Source: Glaciibacter superstes DSM 21135
GTDB lineage: Bacteria > Actinomycetota > Actinomycetes > Actinomycetales > Microbacteriaceae
Length of the DNA stretch: 53,191 bases
Direction: 5' to 3'
Assembly (NCBI RefSeq): GCF_000421145.1
Contig: NZ_ATWH01000019.1
Span: 1 to 53,191 of the forward strand
This document shows positions 7,990-16,939 of the stretch, piece after piece; positions within the stretch are counted from its first letter, which is position 1; each line of letters starts with the position of its first letter. Under the pieces are notes generated by a model. It was not told the DNA's origin and did no database searches. It was given only the letters and a program-made list of their open reading frames with translations. The translations under genes and the position numbers were made by a program.

Positions 7990-8789
7990 CGCCCTTCCTC
8001 CCCTCTCCACGAGGAGAATCGGCTCTCTAACAGCCGCCCGAGTCCCATGAGACTGACGGCGATGACCGCACTGAGAACCGTGAGCGCGAGCACGGTCGAG
8101 ATATCGAACCGTGAACTCGCCGAGAGCATGAGGCCGCCGATTCCGGTCGCGTTCAGGAAGAACTCCGCCACCAGAGTGCCGACGAAGGCCATCGCGATTC
8201 CCTGGCGGATACCGGTCATCGCGTATGGAACTGTATGAGGGATAAGGAGGTCGCGCCAGATACGGCGTTCCGAAGAACGGAAAATGTGCGCAGTATCCAA
8301 CAACTCAGGGGGTGCATGGCGAGCCCCTTCCATCGTGTTGATAAGGATCGGGAACACGGCGCTAGCGAAGACGACGAACGACTTCGCCCCGACGCCGAAC
8401 CCCATCACGATCAGCACGATGGGGGCCACGGCCACCATCGGCACCGCCTGGAGTGCGTAGACCAACCATTGCGTGCCCTCGCGGAGCAGGCGAGCGCGGG
8501 TGACAAGGATGCCGTACCCGACGCCCACGACGATCGCGATGGCGAGGCCGATCAAGAATATCACGCCGGACTCACCTAATGCCGTGAACAACTTCCCCGA
8601 GACGACGAGCTCGATGAATGCATTCCACGCACGACCCGGCGTGGACAATAGCACCGGCTCAGCAGATCCCGCGATTTGCCACACAACCAGTCCGATACCG
8701 AGACCAACTGCGCCGAGCACCACGGGGTGCCCGGGCCCAGATGCGAAATACCTCCGGGCCCGAGCCGCCGAACTGTGATTCTGAGTCAC
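7986..8789 (-). CDS. ABC transporter permease (SsuC/TauC type)
   Basis: A 267-residue membrane protein of the same family as its downstream neighbour, with about six helices and the conserved cytoplasmic loop PPELLDTAHIFRSSERRIWRD. Its start overlaps the substrate-binding gene's stop (ATGA at 8786-8789) and its stop overlaps the next permease. Two different permeases with one ATPase and one binding protein suggest a heterodimeric importer for an organic anion or small aromatic/sulfonate-like compound. Confidence 0.85.
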   Translation of the reverse strand: MTQNHSSAARARRYFASGPGHPVVLGAVGLGIGLVVWQIAGSAEPVLLSTPGRAWNAFIELVVSGKLFTALGESGVIFLIGLAIAIVVGVGYGILVTRARLLREGTQWLVYALQAVPMVAVAPIVLIVMGFGVGAKSFVVFASAVFPILINTMEGARHAPPELLDTAHIFRSSERRIWRDLLIPHTVPYAMTGIRQGIAMAFVGTLVAEFFLNATGIGGLMLSASSRFDISTVLALTVLSAVIAVSLMGLGRLLESRFSSWRGEEGR

Positions 8790-9826
8790 TTCGTGGCGTC
8801 CTCGAAAAGAGTGGGATCAGTCACTTCCTCGAGAGTGGGCGCGTTCGCCGCATCAATGTTGCCCGCTGCGATCTCACCTTCGATGGTCGCCTCAATGCGA
8901 TCCGGGCTGAGTCCTGGCCCTTCGATTGGCCAGAATTCGATGTCGAGGAAGTCGTCGAGGGCACTCCGGGTGACTTCGACTGGCCGCGTGGTCATGTCTG
9001 CGGCGATCTGGGCGACGGTGTCGGCGTTGGCGGGGTCATAGATAAAGGTGATGGCCTTCTGGACCGCTCTGACCACTTTGACCCAATTCTCCCGTTCCGC
9101 GGAGTCGGCCAGCTGTCCGTCCGTTGTGATGATCGCTGTGTAGTGCGACAACGGCTGCGCCGCGGCGAGGGTCATCACAACCTCGGCGTCGTGGCTTTCT
9201 CGAACCAGCGCCAGCTCGTCCGGGTGAAGCACGGCGAGCTGGACCTGGTTCGCGACCATCGCGTCTACCGTCTGGGGTCCGCCCGGTGCGATTGTGGAGA
9301 CATCTGACGGCGCGAGACCACACGATTCGAGCATGGCGTCGAGCGCGACTGCCTTCGGAGCGCCGGCCGCGTCCACCGCGATCGTCTTACCCTTGAGCTG
9401 CTCACACGACGCGACCGAGAGGTCGGTGGTGCCGATGACATAGGAGGGGTGTTCGAACCCGTAGATAGCGACCGTGTCTCCACCGTTGGCGCGGAGAGCG
9501 ACGACACCGGGGGTAGAGACCAGACCACCTTCGATCTCACCGCTCTGCACAGCACGCCCGACATCGGCACCGGTTGGGAAGGCGCGAAGGGTAACGTCAA
9601 GTCCTTCGTCATCGAAATAACCCTCCGTTTCCGCGGTATACAGTACGGTGTTGATGAACACCGGCGGTTCGCCGGGTACACCCAATGTGAGCGACACAGC
9701 TCCGGCTGCTCCCTCATCCCCGTTGGACGCGGGGTTGGCCGAATTCCCGGAAATGGAGCAGCCGGTGAGCGTTAATGCGAGCGCGGCCACAACGCCGAGC
9801 CCAGCATATAGATTGTGTTGACGCAT
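8786..9826 (-). CDS. ABC transporter substrate-binding lipoprotein (NMT1/SsuA type)
   Basis: The N-terminus is a lipoprotein signal peptide with the lipobox LTGCS, so the protein is anchored outside the membrane. The rest resembles NMT1/THI5-SsuA-type binding proteins (TAETEGYFDDEGLDV near residue 50; GVVALRANGGDTVAIYGFE in the middle). I start it at the ATG at 9826, five bases after GAGGAG, rather than the in-frame ATG at 9841. It delivers the ligand to the permease pair downstream. The ligand is unknown; the family takes up sulfonates, taurine, nitrate, pyrimidine precursors and aromatic acids. Confidence 0.85.
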   Translation of the reverse strand: MRQHNLYAGLGVVAALALTLTGCSISGNSANPASNGDEGAAGAVSLTLGVPGEPPVFINTVLYTAETEGYFDDEGLDVTLRAFPTGADVGRAVQSGEIEGGLVSTPGVVALRANGGDTVAIYGFEHPSYVIGTTDLSVASCEQLKGKTIAVDAAGAPKAVALDAMLESCGLAPSDVSTIAPGGPQTVDAMVANQVQLAVLHPDELALVRESHDAEVVMTLAAAQPLSHYTAIITTDGQLADSAERENWVKVVRAVQKAITFIYDPANADTVAQIAADMTTRPVEVTRSALDDFLDIEFWPIEGPGLSPDRIEATIEGEIAAGNIDAANAPTLEEVTDPTLFEDATK

Positions 9827-9843
9827 TTCTCCTCGTTTCATAG

Positions 9844-10623
9844 TCAGGCAGGTACTTCGTTGGACATGACGAGATTCCAGACGTGCTCCCGTAACCGGGC
9901 GAATTCCGGAGTCGCCATCACCGACCGTTCTCGCGGTTTCGGCAGATTGACATCGATGAGCTCGACTACGCTGCTCGGCTGGCCTCTCAGCACGGCGATC
10001 CGATCTCCGAATAGCACCGCCTCCTCAATCGAATGTGTGACGAAAAGGGTCGTCACGGCGCTAGTGGCCCAGAGGTCCAACAGTTCGAACTGCAGTACCT
10101 CGCGCGTCTGAGCGTCGAGTGCGCCAAACGGCTCGTCCATAAGCAGCACCCGGGGGTTCACCGCCAGCGCGCGAGCTAGACCTGTGCGCTGTTGCATCCC
10201 TCCGGAAAGTTGGTGGGGATAGGAATTCTCGAAGCCAGAAAGACCCACCATTTCGACGAGGCGACGTGTCTGTTCGACGGCGTCCTTCTTGCGCACCCCT
10301 CGCACGACGAGCGGGTAGGCGATATTCGCCTCTACGGTCTTCCACGGAAAGAGACCGAAGTGTTGGAACACCATGGACACCCCTTCAGGTGCAGCACCGG
10401 CGACGGGTACTCCATCAACGCGGATCTCGCCGCTGCCTGGTCGGTTGAGGCCGGCGACCGCACGCAGGAGCGTGGTCTTTCCGCATCCCGAGGGCCCCAC
10501 AATCGAAAGCACCTCGCCACGACGCAGCTCAAGATTGATCGCATCGGTCACTTTTCGACTGCCGTAGTACATCGACACTTCTGAGAGCTCAACTACCGCC
10601 CCACCCTGCACTGGCTGGTTCAC
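9844..10623 (-). CDS. ABC transporter ATP-binding protein (SsuB/TauB type)
   Basis: The ATPase has Walker [10 protein letters not shown], a Q-loop in [11 protein letters not shown], the signature LSGGMQQR, Walker [13 protein letters not shown] and the switch His in FVTHSIEEA. All of these mark an active SsuB/TauB-like subunit. The start is the GTG at 10623, preceded by AAAGGAGG. It is the first gene of an eight-gene minus-strand operon running to 2803, with 4-bp or shorter overlaps at most junctions. The region upstream (10624-10813) is shared with the divergent GntR regulator. Confidence 0.88.
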   Translation of the reverse strand: MNQPVQGGAVVELSEVSMYYGSRKVTDAINLELRRGEVLSIVGPSGCGKTTLLRAVAGLNRPGSGEIRVDGVPVAGAAPEGVSMVFQHFGLFPWKTVEANIAYPLVVRGVRKKDAVEQTRRLVEMVGLSGFENSYPHQLSGGMQQRTGLARALAVNPRVLLMDEPFGALDAQTREVLQFELLDLWATSAVTTLFVTHSIEEAVLFGDRIAVLRGQPSSVVELIDVNLPKPRERSVMATPEFARLREHVWNLVMSNEVPA

Positions 10624-10813
10624 GGTCCACCTCCTTTGGGCACCTTTGCCTGACACACAGTGTAAGACAGTGATGCACACTTATCAAGTTAAATGTTATG
10701 AATGTAGTTATAATGCATTATTAGTCAATTCTCGTTCGGTGGGCATGCGACACTAGCTCCACCGGACCCGAAAGTCGCCCGGTGGCCTTTACGCCCAACG
10801 ACGAGGAGAGAGC
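10624..10813. promoter_or_regulatory. Divergent promoter region with a 12-bp palindrome
   Basis: This AT-rich stretch separates the importer operon from the GntR gene. It contains TATAAT at 10709-10714 and the perfect palindrome ATAATGCATTAT at 10710-10721, a plausible dyad operator for the adjacent FadR/FCD-type regulator. Promoter and operator assignments rest on position and symmetry only. Confidence 0.5.
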
Positions 10814-11524
10814 ATGAGCCGCAATGCAGCACTGGAGGAGGGCGACAACGCCCCAGCCAAGCCGACGAAGCGCGATCGCATCGTCAACGAGCTGCGCCGG
10901 ATGATCCGCGACGGCGAGATCACGCGGGGGATGCGGATCCGCCAGGACGTGCTCGCAGAAATGTTCAAGACGAGCATCACGCCGGTGAGGGAAGCCTTGC
11001 GTCTGCTCGAAGCAGAGGGCCTGCTCACGGGAGAGCCCCACCGCGGAGTCCGCGTCGCGGACGCTGACATAGAGTCGGTGAAGTCGATCTATCTTCAGCG
11101 CAGGCTCCTCGAGTCTTACGCCATGAAGCGCGCTGTACGTCGAGTATCGCCCCGGGACTTGGACACGGCCGAGCGCCTTCTCGAGAAGATGGAACGGCTT
11201 CACGAAACCGGTGAAGACCAGCTTGTCCCGGGACTGAACCATGAGTTCCACTACCTCTTCTACTCTCTATGCGGGAACGAGGGGCTGCTCGGGCAAATCG
11301 AGACTCTCTGGCAGCAGTGGCCGTGGGACATCCTCCGGGTCAGCAAGGTCCGTGCCTCAGCAGCACCCGGAGAACATAGGAGCCTGCTCGCCGCGGCGAG
11401 AGCGGGCGATGTCGACGAGATCGCCCGTCTCACCGAGCAGCATCTTGCTCGGAGCTATATGGCCCTCGCTGAGCACCTGATCGGAGAGACCGTCGACGAC
11501 CCGTTCGATATCGACGTGGACTGA
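10814..11524 (+). CDS. GntR-family regulator, FCD subfamily
   Basis: The protein has an N-terminal winged HTH (RDRIVNELRRMIRDGEI, then TPVREALRLLEAEGLL) and a C-terminal all-helical FCD ligand-binding domain. The FCD metal-binding His residues appear in NHEFHYLFY, EHRSLL and EQHLARSY. FCD regulators usually sense small carboxylates and repress catabolic genes. GAGGAGAG precedes the ATG. It is divergent from the importer operon and convergent with the CoA-transferase gene, so it probably controls cluster 1. Confidence 0.85.
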   Translation: MSRNAALEEGDNAPAKPTKRDRIVNELRRMIRDGEITRGMRIRQDVLAEMFKTSITPVREALRLLEAEGLLTGEPHRGVRVADADIESVKSIYLQRRLLESYAMKRAVRRVSPRDLDTAERLLEKMERLHETGEDQLVPGLNHEFHYLFYSLCGNEGLLGQIETLWQQWPWDILRVSKVRASAAPGEHRSLLAAARAGDVDEIARLTEQHLARSYMALAEHLIGETVDDPFDIDVD

Positions 11525-11535
11525 TCGCTACCGCC

Positions 11536-12690
11536 TCATCCAAATCTCTCCCTCAGTTCCGCCAATACGGCCTGCGTGTGCTGTCCCAAAGCGGGCACAC
11601 AGCGCTCGGGCATCACACTTGGATCTGCGATGAATGGCGGGGTCACCACTGAGACGTGCGAGCCGGACTGGGTGCGGATCGACTCCCACCGATGGCGGCT
11701 CAGCGCTTGGGGGTGCTCGATGACATCTGCAACAGTATTGAGAGCACCGTACGGCACATCCGCCGCTCTCAGACGCTCGATGACCTCAGCGGTGCCAATC
11801 TGGCCGATAGCATTCGCCACCGCGGCTTCCACGCCACTGCGCTCGCGCAAACGTCCGGTGTTCGTAGCCAGCAGCGAGCTCTCCGCGAGATCGGAGCGTC
11901 GAATCACGGTCTCACACAGCCGACGCCACTGGCCGTCGTTCTGCACGGCGATCTGGATCTCATCGCCGTCGGCCGTCGCATACGGCCCGTATGGAGTGAT
12001 TGACGCATGTCCGCGGCCTGCCGGTGTGGGCGTCTCACCGTTGTACTTGGTAGCCAGCAAAAGGGGACTCATCCACTCCAGCAAGACATCGAACATCGCG
12101 ATATCGATGCGTCGACCCGTGCCGGAACGTTGCCGTTCCACGAGGGCGGCGTTGATGGCGGCTAGGGCGTAGGTCCCTCCGGCCAAGTCGGCAAGCGAGA
12201 CACCCGGGCGAGCGTTTTGTTCGGGAGTACCGGTAGCCGCGATCACTCCGGCTTCACCCTGGATGAGCAGGTCGTATGCTTTTCGATCGGCGTACGGTCC
12301 AGTCACGCCGTACCCGCTGATATGGCATCGAATCAGACGCTCGAACCCGTCGAGCTCCTCGTCGGGGAGAATTCGCTCCAGTGCACCGGGGGCAAGATTG
12401 CTCACCAGCACGTCTGCAGTCTCCAGCAGTGCGCGCAACGCAGCGACTCCGTCGGGCGACTTGAGGTCGAGCACAACACTGCGCTTACCCCTGTTTAGCC
12501 AGACAAAGTGACTGGACTCCCCCGCGACGAAGTCGTCGTAGTCTCGTGCGAAGTCGCCCCCACCAGGCCTCTCAATCTTGATGACATCGGCACCGAGGTC
12601 GGCGAGATGGCGGGTGCACAACGGTGCCGCCACAGCCTGTTCGATGGCGATGACGCGGATTCCTTCAAGGCTTCTGTGCATCGTCGTCAT
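11536..12690 (-). CDS. Family III CoA-transferase (CaiB/BaiF type)
   Basis: A 384-residue member of the formyl-CoA transferase family: opening LEGIRVIAIEQAVAAPLC, LGADVIKIERPGGGD, LNRGKRSVVLDLK, and Asp140 in RKAYDLLIQGEAG at the position of the catalytic Asp. These enzymes move CoA between carboxylic acids through an aspartyl-CoA anhydride intermediate. Its start overlaps the stop of the metallo-hydrolase gene (12687-12690). It presumably activates the acid that the CitE-like lyase of the neighbouring operon later cleaves. Confidence 0.88.
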   Translation of the reverse strand: MTTMHRSLEGIRVIAIEQAVAAPLCTRHLADLGADVIKIERPGGGDFARDYDDFVAGESSHFVWLNRGKRSVVLDLKSPDGVAALRALLETADVLVSNLAPGALERILPDEELDGFERLIRCHISGYGVTGPYADRKAYDLLIQGEAGVIAATGTPEQNARPGVSLADLAGGTYALAAINAALVERQRSGTGRRIDIAMFDVLLEWMSPLLLATKYNGETPTPAGRGHASITPYGPYATADGDEIQIAVQNDGQWRRLCETVIRRSDLAESSLLATNTGRLRERSGVEAAVANAIGQIGTAEVIERLRAADVPYGALNTVADVIEHPQALSRHRWESIRTQSGSHVSVVTPPFIADPSVMPERCVPALGQHTQAVLAELRERFG

Positions 12691-13667
12691 TTTCCGAAGT
12701 GGAGTACTGTGCCCACGGCCGGCTGAAGGTAACGCTTGTCTCCGTGCAGATGCGCGTGAGTACGCATCCCGCTGCAGTGCATCGGCATGATCGTTTCGAC
12801 ATCGAGATCCCGAAGCGCATCGACCGTAAGCTCGACGTTCTGTTGCGGCGTGGTCGGGAACCCGAGGTGGAATCCGCCCATCACGGCCCTGATCGGCTTA
12901 TCGCCATAGATCTTCTTGGCTTGAAGGATGGTGTTCACCACGCCCGCATGCGCGCAGCCGGTGAGGATGATGAGGCCGACATCCTTCACATCGATGACGA
13001 GACCCATCTCATCCATCACGTCATCGCGTCGTACGTCCCCCTCTCGAGACACCTGGTACAGACCCGGATTTCCTGACACGAAGGGTGGCGGAACCTCGAA
13101 TGCAGTCTTCCGCTCGATCTCTCCGGTCGTGCGCACTCCCCAGCCGAGGTCCAACGGATCGCGTGAGAGCACTGGGCGACCACCCGACTCTTCGATGGCA
13201 TCAAAGCCGAAGGCCGAGTTGTAGACGGAAGACATCCGCCCGTCGCCCATGAGCGCATAACGCGGCAACTCGGCATCGTGGTGGGTGGCGACGGGGATGC
13301 GGCGCCCCGCCAGCTCGAGGAACTTGTGGATTCCACCGAAGTGATCCGGATGCCCGTGACTAATTGCTACATGGTCAATACTCGAAGGATCGACGCCGAA
13401 GACGTTCATGTTGTGGGCGAGAACGCTTCCCGTTAGACCCACGTCGAAGAGAACCTTGGTCACGTGGCGGTCGCGACGCGCTTCGACGAGGAAACTGATC
13501 CCGTTCTCGGCCTGCGGAGGAATGTGCTTGTTGTCGAAGTGCTCGATCAGGCCCCAACGGGACACGCAGTGGTCACCGCTGTCCACTGGGCTGTCCTGAT
13601 CCGGGAGCAACATATCGACTTGGTTCTCCACGAGAACTGTGATGGTGACGCTGTCCGCTTGAAACAT
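12687..13667 (-). CDS. Metallo-beta-lactamase-fold hydrolase
   Basis: The protein carries the binuclear-metal motif HxHxDH as HGHPDH (His104, His106, Asp108, His109), followed by an Asp/His-containing region (LTGCAHAGVVNTI, GGFHLG, MHCSG). It most resembles the group annotated as dihydropteridine-ribofuranosyl-aminobenzene phosphate synthase-like MBL proteins, but the function is not predictable at that level. I chose the ATG at 13667 because GAGGAGG lies directly upstream; the longer in-frame start at 13715 lacks one. It is the first gene of a two-gene operon with the CoA-transferase. Confidence 0.8.
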   Translation of the reverse strand: MFQADSVTITVLVENQVDMLLPDQDSPVDSGDHCVSRWGLIEHFDNKHIPPQAENGISFLVEARRDRHVTKVLFDVGLTGSVLAHNMNVFGVDPSSIDHVAISHGHPDHFGGIHKFLELAGRRIPVATHHDAELPRYALMGDGRMSSVYNSAFGFDAIEESGGRPVLSRDPLDLGWGVRTTGEIERKTAFEVPPPFVSGNPGLYQVSREGDVRRDDVMDEMGLVIDVKDVGLIILTGCAHAGVVNTILQAKKIYGDKPIRAVMGGFHLGFPTTPQQNVELTVDALRDLDVETIMPMHCSGMRTHAHLHGDKRYLQPAVGTVLHFGK

Positions 13668-13799
13668 GGAACCTCCTCGTTCAACAACCTTTTTAAAGAA
13701 TACATGAAACGGCAAAAGAATGCGTTAACTGACTTTTGATATTGGTTCGCCACGTGGAGAGTTGGCTCGAACCAAATCGGGCGCAGCAGAAGTCACGGG

Positions 13800-13960
13800 T
13801 CGTGTCGATAGAGGATCCGGTCACAGTGGAAGTAGCTTCCGGAGTGGCTTGTACATCGTGCCTCGTGCCTCGTGCCTCGTGCGGACGCTCAACCCGCCTG
13901 GCTTTCTCGAACGCAGCAGACGGGCGGTTTACGGGAGCGGGATCCGTCGGTTGCCGCGGT
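13800..13960 (+). pseudogene. Decayed remnant of the GIY-YIG-like gene (copy F)
   Basis: This segment aligns by eye with the 5' half of the intact copy at 30368-30901: GATAGAGGATC matches the FKDL codons, then a region matching PGVYVV, a heptamer expansion, GTGCGGACG, and GGATCCGTCGG near the NPSV codons. Many substitutions have destroyed the frame. It is in the same orientation as all other copies and lies between clusters 1 and 2. Confidence 0.6.
13856..13883. repeat. Heptamer repeat TCGTGCY within GIY-YIG remnant F
   Basis: Three units TCGTGCC are followed by TCGTGCG at 13877-13883. Intact copies of the gene have one TCGTGCT plus TCGTGCG at this point. The same three-plus-one expansion is seen in copy C at 46772-46799. 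Confidence 0.75.
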
Positions 13961-14340
13961 GGTCCTGAGGCCACCTAGCTCGGCACTTTAAGCGGTGAGA
14001 TTTGAAAGGACTGCCCCGGGTGACCGTATGCATCAGCCTTGCGAGTAACGACAGTACCGGCGTGGATCGCGAAAATGGAGTCGCAGTGGCGATGGCTTCC
14101 AATAGAGCCGCAGCCCGTGCTCTCGGGTCTCAACGCCGCCCCATCAAGAAATAGAGTGCGGTTCTGTCACCGCGGTCATTCAATCTGAAATGGAAGTACG
14201 ACGAAGCCTGTGTGAAGCCGATGCGTGAATAAGGAGATGCCGGCAGAAGTCTGCCTTGGGTCGAGATGACCGACTTTTCTAAAGTGCCCGACGACGACGC
14301 TCACTGCAAGCGTTCCACATGGTCTTCAAACTCGAGGTTC
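13961..14340. other. Non-coding stretch, nothing recognised
   Basis: I see no convincing gene, hairpin terminator or repeat between the GIY-YIG remnant and the aminotransferase fragment. Short frames here lack ribosome-binding sites and recognisable motifs. Confidence 0.5.
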
Positions 14341-14346
14341 CCGGCA

Positions 14347-14967
14347 TCACCGAAGTTGCAAGGCCGCCGCATCGTGACGGCTGATCACCGACGCGAGAAT
14401 CTCGATCGCGGCGTCGGCCTCCTCCGCGGTCACCGTCATCGGCGGGGTCACCCGCAACACGTTTCCGTAGAGCCCACCCCGCCCGATCAGAAGACCCGCA
14501 GCGCGCGCCTCCTCCATGATCGCCAGCGTCGTCGCCACATCCGGATCCTTGCTCCCCGGCTTCACCAACTCCACCCCGATCATCAGACCAGAACCACGAA
14601 TCTCCCCCACCACCGACGAACTGGCAAACCGCGACCGTAGGCCATCCATCAAACGACGACCGATCACCTCCGCGTTGGTCTGCAAATCATTGTCGAGCAC
14701 ATAGTCCAGCGTCGCATTTCCCGCCGTCATCGCCACCGGGTTACCACCCGCCGTCGAAATGGAATTCGCCGTCAGACAATCCATCATCGACGCCGACGCC
14801 ACCACCCCACCAATACTCATCCCATTGCCAAGGCCCTTGGCAAACGTCATCATCTCCGGATTCACCCCGTGCCCATGAATACCGAAGAACGACTTACCCG
14901 TACGCCCCCACCCGGACTGCACCTCATCAGAGATGAACGGAATACCGTACTCGTCGAGCACCGGCAC
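14347..14967 (-). pseudogene. Class III aminotransferase, C-terminal half only
   Basis: The frame encodes the second half of a class III PLP-dependent aminotransferase: SDEVQSGWGRTGK (PLP-ring Asp region), the lysine context TFAKGLGNG, GGNPVAMTAG, and LRVTPPMTV. Whole enzymes have about 430 residues; only about 206 remain. A GTG at 14967 opens the remaining frame, but the N-terminal substrate and cofactor region is gone. The missing part ends near the 3' end of the SMP-30 gene. Short copies of this gene's 3' end recur at 2503 and 49697. It is unlikely to be active. Confidence 0.8.
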
Positions 14968-15027
14968 CAGGTGGACGGGGCGCCACGTCGACCGCCGCGC
15001 CCGAGCATCGGCAACTGCGCAGACCTG

Positions 15028-15876
15028 TCAACCGGCGAACGGGAGAACCGGCAAGCCACGCACTCCTGTGTCGACGGTGAAGATCGCCCCAGCAGTCGGC
15101 TGCGAATCGGGCGGCAGGTTCTCTCGCGAGGTCGTGATGAAGAGCGTAGTGAGGTCTTCGCCACCGAACGTGCACGACGTGACGTTCGTCACCGGCAACT
15201 CCACGGCGTCGGCGAGCAGGCCGCGCGCGTCATAGTGGTGCACGGCCGACCCACCATATAGCGCCACCCACACCCCACCCTCCGCATCGACACAAAGGCC
15301 ATCTGGGTTGCCAGCACCCTCCTCGACCGCCACGAAGGGTCGCCGGTTCTGCAGCTCACCGTCGGCGTAATCGAACACGTCAACACGGCGGGTGCGGGTG
15401 TCGTTGTAGAACATCCGGCTCCCGTCCCCAGTGAAACCGAGCCCATTCGAAATCGTCACACCACCAAAGAGCTCCTGCGTCGACCGATCGGTCCCGAGCC
15501 GCCAGACCGCGCCCGCCCCCGCCTCCCGCTCATACGACATCGAACCGCACAGCAGCCTCCCCGCAGGGTCACAGCCACCCTCGTTGAACCGCCGATCCGC
15601 GGTCGGCCACAACTCCGGACTCACCCATTCCCGGCCATCCTGCCCCCACAACGCGAACTCCCGCTCCGTCGCGACCACAAACCCGCCCTGCCGCCGCGGG
15701 CGCACCATCGCAGCGATCGGCGAACCGACGTGCAACCGACCGATCGAACCATCGTTCTCAAGCGACAGAATGTCGCCGGCCAGCATGTCGACCCACTTCA
15801 ACCCGCCCCACTCAGCCGACCACACGGCGCCCTCACCGTGGTTCGCGACCGGCTCGGTCAACTGTTGCGCTCGCAT
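15028..15876 (-). CDS. SMP-30/gluconolactonase family protein
   Basis: A beta-propeller lactonase-like protein: EGAVWSAEWGGLKWVD (metal-ligand Glu), GGFVVATE, RRFNEGGCDPAGRL, GGVTISNGLGFTGDG (metal-ligand Asn) and GNPDGLCVDAEGGVWVALY (metal-ligand Asp). These proteins hydrolyse sugar lactones with a divalent cation. The ATG at 15876 is preceded by AAGGGGTG. It is divergent from the TIM-barrel/GH2/SDR genes and shares their promoter region, so it probably opens a lactone produced by an SDR or dehydrogenase of this cluster. Pieces of this gene are scattered at 2645, 32690 and 50555. Confidence 0.85.
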   Translation of the reverse strand: MRAQQLTEPVANHGEGAVWSAEWGGLKWVDMLAGDILSLENDGSIGRLHVGSPIAAMVRPRRQGGFVVATEREFALWGQDGREWVSPELWPTADRRFNEGGCDPAGRLLCGSMSYEREAGAGAVWRLGTDRSTQELFGGVTISNGLGFTGDGSRMFYNDTRTRRVDVFDYADGELQNRRPFVAVEEGAGNPDGLCVDAEGGVWVALYGGSAVHHYDARGLLADAVELPVTNVTSCTFGGEDLTTLFITTSRENLPPDSQPTAGAIFTVDTGVRGLPVLPFAG

Positions 15877-15979
15877 CCGTGACACCCCTTGTTGTTGCTT
15901 TATAATCACTGTATGTTCTATTTATAACATTCACAGTTCACTATCGAACGCATCGTTCGCGCGAAGGAGCGCTTTCTCC
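15877..15979. promoter_or_regulatory. Divergent promoter of SMP-30 and TIM-barrel/GH2 operons
   Basis: The 100-bp gap is AT-rich. TATAAT at 15901-15906 and TATAAC at 15923-15928 are possible -10 boxes. The segment around 15900-15945 has imperfect inverted similarity, compatible with a regulator site. GAAGGAGC at 15962-15969 is the ribosome-binding site of the TIM-barrel gene. Confidence 0.5.
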
Positions 15980-16939
15980 ATGAGAATCTCCGCCTTTCCC
16001 AAGGCCTATCTCACTGACATGCTGGTCACTCGCACAAAATCGGTCTTCGATTGGATCGAGGAGGCCCGATCGCTGCCGGTCGACGGCCTCGAACTGCACA
16101 CCGGATTCTTCTGGGACACGACACCCGCCGGCATCGACCAAGTCGGCGACGCGCTGAACGCTGCCAACTTCGAAATGCCGATGCTCTGCGCCTCACCCGA
16201 CTTCACGAATCCCGAGGCCGACCGTCGTCAACAGGAATTCGACGAGATCGCACGGATGATCCCCATCTCGGCTCGCCTCGGCGGCCCAAGGGCGACCTGC
16301 CGAGTACTAAGTGGTCAGGCGCACCCATCCGTTTCAGTCGAGCAGGGCCTCGAGTGGGCCTCAACCGCCATCCTCGACCTCCTCCCCATCGCACGCGAAC
16401 ACGGCGTGACCCTCGCGTTGGAGAACCACTACAAGGCGAGCAGCTGGGAATACCCGGAGTTCGCCCAACGCAAAGAGGTGTTCCTCGCCCTCCTCGACCG
16501 TATCCCGGAGCGTGCATCGTTCGGCGTGCAATTCGACCCGTCGAACGCCCTTGTCGCCGGTGAAGACTCGGCCGACTTCCTCGAAGCGGTCGTCGACCGG
16601 GTCGTGACAATGCAAGCCTCAGACCGCTACCTTGCCGACGGCACCACCCTCGACTCCCTGCGACAGGCCGACGGCACCATCGGTTACTCCCCTTCGCTCC
16701 TACACGGCGTGATCGGGCAGGGCCTCAACGATTACGACCGCATCTTCCGCATCCTCGTGGCCGCCGGATACGACGGTTGGATCAGCATCGAAGACGGCGT
16801 CAACGGGCTCGACGAGATGCGTGAATCGGCGGAGTTCCTCGTGCGAGCGCGCGACACCTACTTTGGAGGATCGCGCGCTGTCGCCGTGCGGTCACACGAT
16901 GAAGCGACGGCAACCGCCGGAAATGGAGAACGAGCTTGA
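15980..16939 (+). CDS. Sugar phosphate isomerase/epimerase-like TIM barrel (AP endonuclease family 2 fold)
   Basis: A 319-residue protein with the xylose-isomerase-like TIM-barrel pattern: DGLELHTGFFWD, GVTLALENHYK (metal-binding Glu), FGVQFDPSNALVAGED, VVTMQASDRY and WISIEDGVNG (final metal Glu). Members isomerise or epimerise keto-sugars or inositols. The ATG follows GAAGGAGC. The end overlaps the GH2 gene in TTGA (16936-16939), so the two are co-translated. Likely acts on the sugar released by the GH2 enzyme or on its oxidised form. Confidence 0.8.
   Translation: MRISAFPKAYLTDMLVTRTKSVFDWIEEARSLPVDGLELHTGFFWDTTPAGIDQVGDALNAANFEMPMLCASPDFTNPEADRRQQEFDEIARMIPISARLGGPRATCRVLSGQAHPSVSVEQGLEWASTAILDLLPIAREHGVTLALENHYKASSWEYPEFAQRKEVFLALLDRIPERASFGVQFDPSNALVAGEDSADFLEAVVDRVVTMQASDRYLADGTTLDSLRQADGTIGYSPSLLHGVIGQGLNDYDRIFRILVAAGYDGWISIEDGVNGLDEMRESAEFLVRARDTYFGGSRAVAVRSHDEATATAGNGERA

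Noticed and set aside
13856..13883. CRISPR-like or satellite array
   Set aside because: The units are only seven bases with no spacers and lie inside a gene remnant; tandem slippage explains them.
15431..15979. Long plus-strand extension upstream of the TIM-barrel gene
   Set aside because: It is antisense to the SMP-30 gene and passes through the divergent promoter. The ATG at 15980 has a good ribosome-binding site and gives the normal family length.
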